From positions 62,001-126,000 of the forward strand of contig NZ_CP043342.1 in NCBI RefSeq assembly GCF_003594935.2: a DNA stretch of 64,000 nucleotides, read 5' to 3'. Below, one piece after another: positions 17,831 to 25,315 of the stretch (position 1 is its first letter; the number at the start of each line of letters is the position of its first letter). Both the position numbers and the translations under genes were made by a program. This stretch comes from Enterobacter huaxiensis. Its GTDB lineage: Bacteria; Pseudomonadota; Gammaproteobacteria; Enterobacterales; Enterobacteriaceae. A model generated the notes under the pieces. It was not told the DNA's origin, did no database searches, and saw nothing but the letters and a program-made list of their open reading frames with translations.

Positions 17831-17873
17831 TTTCCTTCATAAAAGGAAATTAGCCTTTAGCATCATGCTAAAG
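17831..17873 (+). other. Two tandem hairpins between ecpE and the peptide genes
   Basis: Stem 1 pairs TTTCCTT (17831-17837) with AAGGAAA (17843-17849); stem 2 pairs CTTTAGC (17855-17861) with GCTAAAG (17867-17873). Neither is followed by a T run, so they do not look like a rho-independent terminator. No clear promoter is seen in the 73-bp gap. They fit an RNA-processing or stabilising segment in a common transcript. Confidence 0.5.
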
Positions 17874-17896
17874 ATCCATAACTACAGGAGATAAAA

Positions 17897-18091
17897 ATGA
17901 AAGCGATTTCATTCGTAGAAGCGAAAGATATTATCGGCGGCGCATTAAACCCGTTCGCGGGTCTGGTTAAAGGTGCACAGCTGGGTTACGACACCGGCGC
18001 CAGCATCATGGGCATGGTTGGCGGTGTGGTCGGTGGAATTCTGGGTGGCGCAATGGGCTTCCTGGGCGCGCTGGTTGGCAGCTACAACTAA
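17897..18091 (+). CDS. Double-glycine-leader glycine-zipper peptide 1 (microcin-like)
   Basis: A 64-residue precursor. Residues 1-15 (MKAISFVEAKDIIGG) form a double-glycine leader with hydrophobic residues at the spacing expected for C39 peptidase recognition. Cleavage after Gly15 would give a 49-residue mature peptide beginning ALNPFAG and containing 14 glycines, with a period-four Gly pattern in the C-terminal half (VGGVVGGILGGAMGFLG), i.e. a membrane-inserting glycine zipper. It has no cysteines. SD AGGAG lies six bases before the ATG. The next gene encodes a paralogue. Possible roles are a two-peptide bacteriocin, a pore or membrane peptide, or a pilus-associated aggregation factor; there is no recognisable immunity gene. 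Confidence 0.85.
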   Translation: MKAISFVEAKDIIGGALNPFAGLVKGAQLGYDTGASIMGMVGGVVGGILGGAMGFLGALVGSYN

Positions 18092-18114
18092 TTCACGTTA
18101 ACAGGAAAAAAATC

Positions 18115-18300
18115 ATGCAAGTTATCGATTTCAAAAAAGCTCAGGCCATTATCGGTGGTTGGGATCCGTTTGCTGCCGCTATCCAGGGTGCAAGCGCAGG
18201 CTATAACGCGGGCAGCCAGATGTTAGGCGCGCTGGGCGGCACCATTGGCGGCGTATTTGGCCTGGTGGGCGGCTTCATCGGCGGTTTCTTCAGCGCATAA
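18115..18300 (+). CDS. Double-glycine-leader glycine-zipper peptide 2 (microcin-like)
   Basis: A 61-residue precursor with leader MQVIDFKKAQAIIGG, sharing with peptide 1 Ile4, Phe6, Ala9, Ile12, Ile13 and Gly14-Gly15. The 46-residue mature part begins WDPFAAA and has 13 glycines with GG pairs at three- to four-residue spacing (ALGGTIGGVFGLVGGFIGGFF). Both mature peptides share the order PFA, GA, GY, then one residue and xG before the zipper, so they arose by duplication and probably act together. AGGAA lies seven bases before the ATG; 23 bases separate the two genes. A strong terminator follows. Confidence 0.85.
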   Translation: MQVIDFKKAQAIIGGWDPFAAAIQGASAGYNAGSQMLGALGGTIGGVFGLVGGFIGGFFSA

Positions 18301-18320
18301 GCGTGAAGAACATTGTACGC

Positions 18321-18349
18321 ATGGCCCGCATTGCCGGGCCATTTTTTTA
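18321..18349 (+). terminator. Rho-independent terminator after the peptide genes
   Basis: ATGGCCCG-cattgc-CGGGCCAT followed by seven T residues. It lies 20 bases after the second peptide gene and 19 bases before the exporter start, so most transcripts should stop here and the exporter be made by read-through at a lower level. Confidence 0.85.
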
Positions 18350-18367
18350 TTTCAGCCACGGATAATT

Positions 18368-20464
18368 ATGTTTTCGCTCTTTCAGTATAAAAAACAGGGT
18401 AAGACTCCTGTTATTCGCCAGCATGAATTTACCGAATGTGGACTGGCCTGCCTGGCGATGGTGTTGGGGTACTACGAGCACCATGTCTCAGTAAGCCAGC
18501 TGCGCCGGGAGATCGCCGTTTCTGCCGATGCGGGAACCTCAATGGCGGAATTGATGACCCTTGCCAGCGATAAAAATATGACCGGCCGGGTGCTCAAAGG
18601 CGAAATCACTGAAATAGAGACGTCTGAGTTGCCGGTCATCGCCTTCTGGCGCGGTAACCATTTTGTTGTCATCGTGAAAATCGACAGCCGCAGCGTGACC
18701 GTTCACGACCCCGCCAGCGGCGTGCGTCGTTACCGTCTGAAAGAGGCCGAAAAGCTCTTCTCCGGTTATATCCTGGAGCTGAAGCCCACGCCGCGTTTCG
18801 AAAAAAAGTCCCCGGAGGAAAAGCTGACCCTCGGACGGTTAGCCAATAAATCCCCCAGTCTTTTCCAGCGACAGCTCCTGCTGTTTGTGCTCTGTATCTT
18901 TACCCTCATCACCATGCTGGCGAGCCCCACCTACGTGCAGCTGATTATGGATGAGGCCATATCCCGCAGCGACAGCGATCTGGTGATCTTGCTCACCGCG
19001 ATCTTCGCCATCGTCTTTATTTTTGAAGTCATCGGTAAATTTCTTAAGCAGCTGCTGGAGATCCTGATGCGCAACATCGCCTATGACGATCTGAGCCAGT
19101 CCGTTCGTCACTACATGCTGCGCACCCAGACCGGCTGGTTCCGCTCGCGCCCGCCGGGCATCGTGCTGGCGATCGAAAAATCCCTTCATGCCTGCGCGGA
19201 GTTCATCAGCAATGGCTACGTGCAAATTCTCTTTTCCAGCCTGATCGCCGTGACCAGCCTGCTGTTTATGCTGCTGTATAACGTAAAGATTGCCGTGCTG
19301 ACGATGCTGCTGATGGGCGTTTTTTTCCTGATTCGCTTTTCGCTGATTGGCCCCTATCAGCGCGCCGTCGACGACTCCATCGAGCGAACCGCACAGTATG
19401 AGTCCCTGCTTGTGGAGACGCAGAAGGGGATCATCACGCTCAAAGCGAACAACATGGAGCAGGCCAGGGATGCGGTGATGGACAAATCCCAGCGTGAGCA
19501 CATCGCCGGTCTGATGCGTAAAGAGCGGCTGCTGGCCCGCTTTGACGTGGCTTCGCTGCTGGTGATCAACGCCGAACAGCTTCTGGTGGTTTGCTTTGGC
19601 GCGTGGCTGATTCTGGAGGGGCAGATGAGTATCGGGATGCTTTACGCCTATATCAGCTACAAGCGCTATTTTTCAGATGCGATGGTGCAGGTCGCGCAAA
19701 AGCTGCTGGACAAAAATGCCCTGAAAGGGCCGCTCGATCGCGTGGGGGATCTGCTGTTTGCCCCGTCTGAAGCCAGCCAGTTTGGCAAACGCATTGTCAC
19801 CTCGCCGGTGTGTCTGCAATTTGAGGACGTTTCATTTGCCTATCCCGGCCGTGACGCCACGCTGCAGCACATCGATATGACCCTTAAGCAGGGAGAAGAG
19901 GCGGTGATTGTCGGTCAGAGCGGGTCGGGAAAAACCACGCTGCTGCGTCTGATCTCAGGCATGCTGCTGTCGACGTCAGGCTCGCTGCGGATCAATCAGA
20001 TCCCCATCGAAGAATGCGATCTTTCCTCGCTGCGCCAGCATATCCGCATCGTACATGCAGACGATATTCTCTTTACCGGCTCGATTCTGGACAACATCGC
20101 CTGCTTTGACAGCGCACCGGATAAAGATCGGGCCATTGCCGCGTGCCGGCTGGCTGAAGTGGACCACGTCGTCACCCGTCTGCCGCACGGCTACGAGACG
20201 CAGATGCTGCCGGGGAATACCTTTTTCTCAGCCGGGGAGATGCAGCGTCTGGTCCTGGCGCGGGCCCTGTACAGCCAGCCCAGCCTGCTGCTCTGCGACG
20301 AAGTGACGGCGAATCTTGATAAGACGACCGCGCAAAAGGTCCTGGAGAACCTGCGAAGCCTGGGGATTGGCCTGGTCTTTGTCACCCACTCGCCGGACGT
20401 GGTGGGCTGCCACGGGCGCCGTTATACCATGGAAAACGGAACGCTGCGGGAGAGTGAGCAATGA
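18368..20464 (+). CDS. Peptidase-containing ABC exporter (C39 PCAT, CvaB-like)
   Basis: A 698-residue bacteriocin-type exporter. Residues about 15-135 form a C39 cysteine peptidase with all catalytic residues in place: Gln18, Cys24 in ECGLAC, His98 in GNHFVVI and Asp114 in VHDP. A six-span membrane domain follows (about 160-440), then an ABC ATPase with Walker A GQSGSGKTT (residues 516-524), a variant signature FSAGEMQRL in place of LSGGQ, Walker B LLLCDE and H-loop FVTHS. The start at 18368 was chosen because a longer in-frame extension would run through the terminator. It should cleave the two peptides after Gly-Gly and export them with the HlyD-family adaptor and chromosomal TolC. The next gene overlaps its stop (ATGA). 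Confidence 0.93.
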   Translation: MFSLFQYKKQGKTPVIRQHEFTECGLACLAMVLGYYEHHVSVSQLRREIAVSADAGTSMAELMTLASDKNMTGRVLKGEITEIETSELPVIAFWRGNHFVVIVKIDSRSVTVHDPASGVRRYRLKEAEKLFSGYILELKPTPRFEKKSPEEKLTLGRLANKSPSLFQRQLLLFVLCIFTLITMLASPTYVQLIMDEAISRSDSDLVILLTAIFAIVFIFEVIGKFLKQLLEILMRNIAYDDLSQSVRHYMLRTQTGWFRSRPPGIVLAIEKSLHACAEFISNGYVQILFSSLIAVTSLLFMLLYNVKIAVLTMLLMGVFFLIRFSLIGPYQRAVDDSIERTAQYESLLVETQKGIITLKANNMEQARDAVMDKSQREHIAGLMRKERLLARFDVASLLVINAEQLLVVCFGAWLILEGQMSIGMLYAYISYKRYFSDAMVQVAQKLLDKNALKGPLDRVGDLLFAPSEASQFGKRIVTSPVCLQFEDVSFAYPGRDATLQHIDMTLKQGEEAVIVGQSGSGKTTLLRLISGMLLSTSGSLRINQIPIEECDLSSLRQHIRIVHADDILFTGSILDNIACFDSAPDKDRAIAACRLAEVDHVVTRLPHGYETQMLPGNTFFSAGEMQRLVLARALYSQPSLLLCDEVTANLDKTTAQKVLENLRSLGIGLVFVTHSPDVVGCHGRRYTMENGTLRESEQ

Positions 20465-21210
20465 TGTTTCTGCCGCGTCTCTATGCCCGACTCTGCGCGC
20501 GCCAGGCCGGAAGCACGTTACTGGCAGGCCGGATTGCGCAAAACTACAGCCAGTTTATGCGCTGCCCGGAGGCCGATGTCCCGGCCGATTTTCTGCATCA
20601 GAACGCCCATGAGCTAAGCGGTTTTAACTTTGTGGAGCAGATCTTCCCGCCCGCGCTATGGGCGCGCAACGTCCGCTTCGATCTGCACGCGCACGTGGCG
20701 CAGTGGACGCACGAGCACTCTTTTTATCGTTCGCCACGCACGCTGCTGCTGGGGATGCGCTGGGCGGGTTTTGGTCTGATTATGGATGCACTGCTCGCCA
20801 CCGCGCCAGCCGATGTACGCTTTCAGTTTATTACCCGTCACCCTGCGCTGCACAAGCTGATGGCCGCGCACGAAGGGCGGCGCGCCGGCTCGTTTTTCGC
20901 CCCTCACCGTCTGGTAACGGTGCTGCTAATGGACGAACGCCTGCCGGATGCGCCGCTGTTCGCGGCTCAGGCAGGCGATCAAAAAGCGTGGCTGACGGAT
21001 GTCTCAACGCGTTTTCTGTCGCGCTATAGCTATAGCGTCCGAACGCTTCTGCCGGTCTGTTCGCTGCACGCGGCGGAGTTTGGGCTGGAGAGCCAGGCGT
21101 ATGCGCCAGAGGGTTACCGTCAGGCCGCCACCGACACGCTGAACGCGCTGCGCAAAACCCCCACGCTCTGGAGTGCATGGGACGATCTTTCAGTGATTTA
21201 TCATGGATGA
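20461..21210 (+). CDS. Unknown 249-aa protein of the peptide-export operon
   Basis: I do not recognise this family. The 249-residue protein has no signal peptide and no convincing membrane span. It is rich in His, Arg and Ala, with a cluster HAHVAQWTHEHSF near residue 75 and a conserved-looking FGLIMDALLATAP segment near residue 105. Its start codon overlaps the exporter stop in ATGA, and the HlyD-family gene follows six bases after its stop, so it is an integral part of the export operon. Candidate roles are precursor modification, delivery to the transporter or self-protection; none is demonstrated. Its place between the ABC and adaptor genes is not part of the minimal colicin V type system. 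Confidence 0.75.
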   Translation: MMFLPRLYARLCARQAGSTLLAGRIAQNYSQFMRCPEADVPADFLHQNAHELSGFNFVEQIFPPALWARNVRFDLHAHVAQWTHEHSFYRSPRTLLLGMRWAGFGLIMDALLATAPADVRFQFITRHPALHKLMAAHEGRRAGSFFAPHRLVTVLLMDERLPDAPLFAAQAGDQKAWLTDVSTRFLSRYSYSVRTLLPVCSLHAAEFGLESQAYAPEGYRQAATDTLNALRKTPTLWSAWDDLSVIYHG

Positions 21211-21216
21211 CATATC

Positions 21217-22467
21217 GTGAAATTAAAAAACCGAAGCCGACAGCGGCGGGCGCTGATCCCGCAACACTTTTCAAAAAGCTATCAGATTAACGCGCCGCGG
21301 CTGAAAACCGTGCTGGCGTTGTTCATCTCCTTTTTTCTCTGCCTGCTGGTCTTTGCGATCGTCTTTAATTTTTCGGAAACCACGCTGGCGCGCGGGGTGC
21401 TGATCCCGGCGCAGGGGGATGTTGAAGTGCGCGCCCGTGAGTCCGGCACCCTGGTTGATTTTGCCGTACGCCCGGGCCAGTACGTGAAGGAAAACGATCC
21501 GCTGTTCACCGTGTCGCAGGACTATGGCGGCAAGCAGGGCTCGGTGGTGCAGTTTGACCGCCAGCAGATGGAAGCGGAAAAAAAGCGCAGCGAGCAGCGC
21601 ATTCAGGCCATTGATGACTCTATTGCGTCGTACCGCAAAAACCTGGCGCAGCAGCTGACTCTCACTGACCGGCAGATCGCCGTTTCCCGCGATAAGGTGA
21701 AAAAGCTGCGCGCGCTGCTCAAAAACAGCACCGACACCTACGAGGCGTGGAAATCGGTATCCGGAAAGGGCTATGTGTCCAAAGTGGACCTCGACAAAAG
21801 CCACAACGACGTGCTCAATGCACAGCTCAACATGACGCTGGAGGAGAGCACGATCCTTGAGCTTGAGGCGCGTAAAACCAGCCTGACAGACAGCACCCAG
21901 TCGCAAATTGACTCCCTGAGCGAGGAGCAGCTGTATGTGAAAAACCGCATCAGCGAAATCGATCGTAACCTCTCCAGCCGGGGCAGTTCTACCATGGCGA
22001 TGCTGGCCCCGTCCGATGGCTACGTGGTGGCGATTAACTTCCCGCCCGGCCGGGCCATCACGCAAAACAGCGAGGTGGTGGTGGTGATCCGCAAAAATGC
22101 CGCGGCGACGATGGAAGGGTATCTGTATGTTCCGGCAACGGGGGTGGGGCGCGTGGCGAAAGGCGATAAGGTCAAGCTTCGCTTCGACTCCTGGCCCGTG
22201 GATAAATACGGTTCGGTCGAGGCAACGCTGTCTGATTTCTATGAGGTCAATATCGATGCCCATTCCGCGCTGATCCCGCTGCAGGAAGGGCAGAACTATT
22301 ACCTGGCTAAAGTGCGCGTTCCCTCCTGGTTTACCGACCCGGACAAGAAAAAACGCATGCTGATGGGCGGAATGACGGTTAACGCCGATATCGTTATCGA
22401 TCGTAAGCCACTTATCAATCTGCTGATAGCTCCGCTGGAAAGGGTGCGGAAGCGGTTTATTGATTAA
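21217..22467 (+). CDS. HlyD-family membrane-fusion protein (CvaA-like)
   Basis: A 416-residue periplasmic adaptor with a single N-terminal membrane span (about residues 31-51). A short lipoyl half-motif follows (GVLIPAQGDVEVRARESGTLVDFAV), then a long alpha-helical hairpin (about residues 105-260), the second lipoyl half (APSDGYVVAINF) and a beta-barrel. This is the CvaA/HlyD layout that bridges the ABC exporter and TolC. It closes the peptide-export operon. No outer-membrane channel gene is present, as in the colicin V system, which uses chromosomal TolC. Confidence 0.9.
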   Translation: MKLKNRSRQRRALIPQHFSKSYQINAPRLKTVLALFISFFLCLLVFAIVFNFSETTLARGVLIPAQGDVEVRARESGTLVDFAVRPGQYVKENDPLFTVSQDYGGKQGSVVQFDRQQMEAEKKRSEQRIQAIDDSIASYRKNLAQQLTLTDRQIAVSRDKVKKLRALLKNSTDTYEAWKSVSGKGYVSKVDLDKSHNDVLNAQLNMTLEESTILELEARKTSLTDSTQSQIDSLSEEQLYVKNRISEIDRNLSSRGSSTMAMLAPSDGYVVAINFPPGRAITQNSEVVVVIRKNAAATMEGYLYVPATGVGRVAKGDKVKLRFDSWPVDKYGSVEATLSDFYEVNIDAHSALIPLQEGQNYYLAKVRVPSWFTDPDKKKRMLMGGMTVNADIVIDRKPLINLLIAPLERVRKRFID

Positions 22468-22479
22468 CCCGTAAATCGC

Positions 22480-22510
22480 AGGGCGGGTAAGCGCAGCGCC
22501 ACCCGGCGTT
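22480..22510. repeat. REP-type palindrome
   Basis: AGGGCGGGTAAGCG...CGCCACCCGGCG lies in the 42-bp gap between the convergent adaptor and ATPase genes. It matches the REP pattern of the other BIMEs in the window. Confidence 0.6.
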
Positions 22511-23610
22511 TACCCCAGCTTATCCATCCGGGTCTCCCCCTCCACCATCGACAGCTGATACAGCGAAAACGAACGGTGCTTTTCAATCAAATTCGCCAGC
22601 TCCGGCGAGTGGCTGGTGAGCCAGATCTGCGAGTAGCGGCTGGCCTCGGCAATCAGGCTCGCCAGCGCGGGCAGCATCTGCGGGTGCAGGCTGTTTTCCG
22701 GTTCGTTGAGAACGATGAAAGCGGGAGGGCGCGGGCTTAACAGCGCCACGGCAAGGCACAGGAAACGCAGCGTGCCGTCGGAGAACTCAGCCGGTTCCAG
22801 CGGCCTGCTCAGACCCTCGCGCTGCATCATCATGCGAAAACGTCCGCCGGTGTTGTCGCTGTAAAACACGCAGCCGGGGAAGGCCTGATCAAGGATGCGC
22901 ATCAGCAGCAGTTCGTCGCCGATTTCAACAATAGTCTGAAACGCGGCGGCCAGGTTCGCCCCGTCGCTGGCCAGCACCGGCGAGCGAAAGCCCACCTGCG
23001 GCGCGCGGATAGCGGAACCGGAAGAGACGGAAAACTCGTGATAAAAACGCCAGTTACGCAGAGACTCGCGCATCTGCGACACTTCCGGGTAAAGATGCGG
23101 CTCGCCGAGCTGCCCGAACACCGATTCGTTCTCATACAGCGTGCCGCTGTGGGTCACTTTTTCGTGGTGCACGTTATTCAGAAACACGGCCTGATTCTTA
23201 CGCTTCATCAGCTGCGAGGACGGGCGGCGGTGCTGGCCGCTCAGCCAGATGGACTCCTCTTTAATCACCGGGTCGAGCTGAAACTGCGAGGGATACGGCA
23301 GCTTCTCCACAAAGCCCACCTGCAGCTCGTATTCGTAGGTCTCCGTTTCTACCGCGAGGTTCATGCGCCGCAGCTGGTCGCTGCGGGTTTTGCCCGCCCA
23401 GAACACCTTCAGGATGCCGCCCTCATTGGCCAGCGCCTGGGAGAACTGCCCCTGCGCCGCGCTGTGCATCAGGTAAATCGCCTTGTAGATATTCGATTTC
23501 CCGGTGCCGTTGGGGCCGAAAACAATATTGAGCTGCTCCAGCTCCAGCGACATATCGCGGATGGAGCGGTAGTTCTGGATGTGCAGGGTTTTGATCATCG
23601 CCGTGTCCAT
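22510..23610 (-). CDS. AAA ATPase (RecF/OLD-like ABC-class ATPase, function unknown)
   Basis: A 366-residue predicted ATPase of the COG4637 kind. Walker A GPNGTGKS is at residues 32-39, a signature-like FSDGTLRFL in the C-terminal half, Walker B FIVLNEPENSLHP and a SHSPEL switch motif. There is no coiled-coil arm of SMC size and no TOPRIM domain. Stand-alone proteins of this type are common in enterobacteria and their job is not established. Either ATG 23610 or 23598 could be the start; neither has a strong SD. No partner nuclease is adjacent, so a defence role is not supported. Confidence 0.75.
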   Translation of the reverse strand: MDTAMIKTLHIQNYRSIRDMSLELEQLNIVFGPNGTGKSNIYKAIYLMHSAAQGQFSQALANEGGILKVFWAGKTRSDQLRRMNLAVETETYEYELQVGFVEKLPYPSQFQLDPVIKEESIWLSGQHRRPSSQLMKRKNQAVFLNNVHHEKVTHSGTLYENESVFGQLGEPHLYPEVSQMRESLRNWRFYHEFSVSSGSAIRAPQVGFRSPVLASDGANLAAAFQTIVEIGDELLLMRILDQAFPGCVFYSDNTGGRFRMMMQREGLSRPLEPAEFSDGTLRFLCLAVALLSPRPPAFIVLNEPENSLHPQMLPALASLIAEASRYSQIWLTSHSPELANLIEKHRSFSLYQLSMVEGETRMDKLG

Positions 23611-23742
23611 TTGTGCAATTATGCCTGTGTATAATTACAGTATTTTGGAGCGGGTGCAAAAAAAAGACGACAGTGAGGTGTCGTCCAAACGGGGTACTGC
23701 TTTGGGCCTCTGTGGGTCAACGGGCCTTCGCATTTTTTATAT

Positions 23743-24702
23743 TCAGGACACTGCCAGACGCAGACCCAAATCATCAGGATAGGGATCAAAGTAGTTTTGC
23801 GTCATCAGATACCGGTCAGGGTATTCGGCCATGTAATGCTTGAGCAGCGTCAGCGGCGCGAGGATGGGCAGCAGCCCGTCGCGATAGTGCAGGATCACAT
23901 CGCGCAGCTCGACGCGCTGGCGGCTGTTCAGCTGGTTGCGGAAATAGCCCTGAATATGCATCAGCACGTTGGTGTGATTTTTCCGCGACGCGGGCTTTTT
24001 CAGGATCGTCATCAGCTTGTCACGGTACGCTACGAAAAACGCGTCCAGATCCTCCCACTCGTGCAGCGACGCAACGAACGGCCCGATCTCCCGGTATCCC
24101 GCCTGATGGTGCGCGAGCAGCTGAAGCTTGTAGCGGCTGTGGAAATCCAGCAGCGCGCGGCGCGTCAGGCCGCTGGCGCGCAGCGTGTTCAGCTCGTGAA
24201 GGGCAAAAACCCGCTCGATAAAGTTTTCCCGCAGCACCGGATCGTGCAGCCGTCCATCTTCCTCAACGGGCAGCCACGGATAGGTTTCAAGCAGGGCGGC
24301 GGTGAACAGCCCGACGCCCTCCTTGCGGCCCCGGTTGCCGTTTTCATCATACAGCCGCACGCGCTCCATGCCGCAGCTTGGCGATTTCGCGCAGACGATG
24401 AATCCCGCCAGATCGCCGATTTTGGGCAGATATTCCGCCGTAAAGTCGGCCATCTTTTGCGTCAGGTCGTCGTGCGGCGGCTTGCTGAAGCGCAGCTGCG
24501 TCTCGCCGATGTCCGTCATCGTCAGGCGAATGGCCGGACGCGGCGTCGGCAGGCCGATCGCCATTTCAGGACAGACGGGCCGGAAGTTCACCCACTGGGC
24601 CAGTTCATCCATGACGAAGCCCATACGCTTATGTCCGCCGTCAAAGCGAACGGCGGAACCGGTCAAACATCCGCTAATGCCCAGCACAGGTTTCGTTGTC
24701 AT
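23743..24702 (-). CDS. DUF523-DUF1722 fusion protein (YbgA-like)
   Basis: A 319-residue two-domain protein. The N-terminal DUF523 domain (residues about 5-150) carries the cysteine motifs SGCLTG, VCPE and KSPSCG, which suggest metal or cluster binding. The C-terminal DUF1722 domain (about 190-310) resembles E. coli YbgA, with KLQLLAHHQAGYREIG and HYRDGLLPILAPLTLLKHY. In E. coli ybgA lies directly before the photolyase gene phrB; here no photolyase follows. GGAGG stands eight bases before the ATG. The biochemical function of neither domain is established with certainty. Confidence 0.85.
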   Translation of the reverse strand: MTTKPVLGISGCLTGSAVRFDGGHKRMGFVMDELAQWVNFRPVCPEMAIGLPTPRPAIRLTMTDIGETQLRFSKPPHDDLTQKMADFTAEYLPKIGDLAGFIVCAKSPSCGMERVRLYDENGNRGRKEGVGLFTAALLETYPWLPVEEDGRLHDPVLRENFIERVFALHELNTLRASGLTRRALLDFHSRYKLQLLAHHQAGYREIGPFVASLHEWEDLDAFFVAYRDKLMTILKKPASRKNHTNVLMHIQGYFRNQLNSRQRVELRDVILHYRDGLLPILAPLTLLKHYMAEYPDRYLMTQNYFDPYPDDLGLRLAVS

Positions 24703-24804
24703 GGTGTATACCTCCAGTTCATATAACTAAAACTTACACAACATGACTAATTTGTCCAAGTATTGGCGGAATTATTTTTTATTTCCTTTTAAAATCAATG
24801 GTAC

Positions 24805-25215
24805 TTAACTGCCCTTATAGGTCGAATAACCGTACTGGCTGAGCAGCAGTGGAATGTGCAGCTTTTCGTTGGTGCGGGTCACGGTAAACAGCACCGGGAT
24901 CTCCGGGAAGAAAGAGTCCAGCTTCTTCGTGTGGAAGTAATCGGCGGTTTTGAAGGTCACCTTGTAGACGCCAGGCTGCATATCCTGATCCTCTGGATAG
25001 AGAGACTTGATGCGTCCGTCCTGGTCGGTTTTGCCGCTGGCAAGCTGAGTCCATTTATCCTGCTGCTGCTTTTCCAGCGTGACGGTGACGCCCGGAGGCG
25101 GCGTGCCGGTTTGCTGGTCAAGCACGTGAACGCTCAGCGTACCGACGGGGGCGCTAAAGGCCGCGGGGGCAAAGGCCATGGCGGCCAGGATCAGAAGAGG
25201 GGTTGTCTTTTTCAT
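24805..25215 (-). CDS. hiuH: Periplasmic 5-hydroxyisourate hydrolase (transthyretin-like)
   Basis: A 136-residue transthyretin-related protein with a signal peptide ending AFSA, so it acts in the periplasm. It carries the family motifs: His in [10 protein letters not shown], Arg in DGRIKSL, His in KLHIPLLLS and the C-terminal tetrapeptide YKGS (YRGS in most homologues). It hydrolyses 5-hydroxyisourate, the product of urate oxidation, to OHCU. No other purine-catabolic gene is adjacent; xanP, a xanthine permease, lies 22 kb away in the core region. Confidence 0.92.
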   Translation of the reverse strand: MKKTTPLLILAAMAFAPAAFSAPVGTLSVHVLDQQTGTPPPGVTVTLEKQQQDKWTQLASGKTDQDGRIKSLYPEDQDMQPGVYKVTFKTADYFHTKKLDSFFPEIPVLFTVTRTNEKLHIPLLLSQYGYSTYKGS

Positions 25216-25315
25216 TGTGTTTTCCTGTGGGGGTTATCAGTCACAGGAAAACGTTAGCATCTGCGGCGCGGGAAAATATTCAACTTTTCGTGAAGATTCC
25301 CGCAGGAGAAAATTA

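Noticed and set aside
18245..18367. 41-residue N-terminal extension of the C39 exporter frame
   Set aside because: It would overlap the second peptide gene and the terminator at 18321-18349 and has no SD; the Met at 18368 begins a normal C39 domain.
22510..23610. AAA ATPase as part of an anti-phage defence system
   Set aside because: No adjacent nuclease, TOPRIM or reverse transcriptase; it resembles a stand-alone ATPase common in core genomes.
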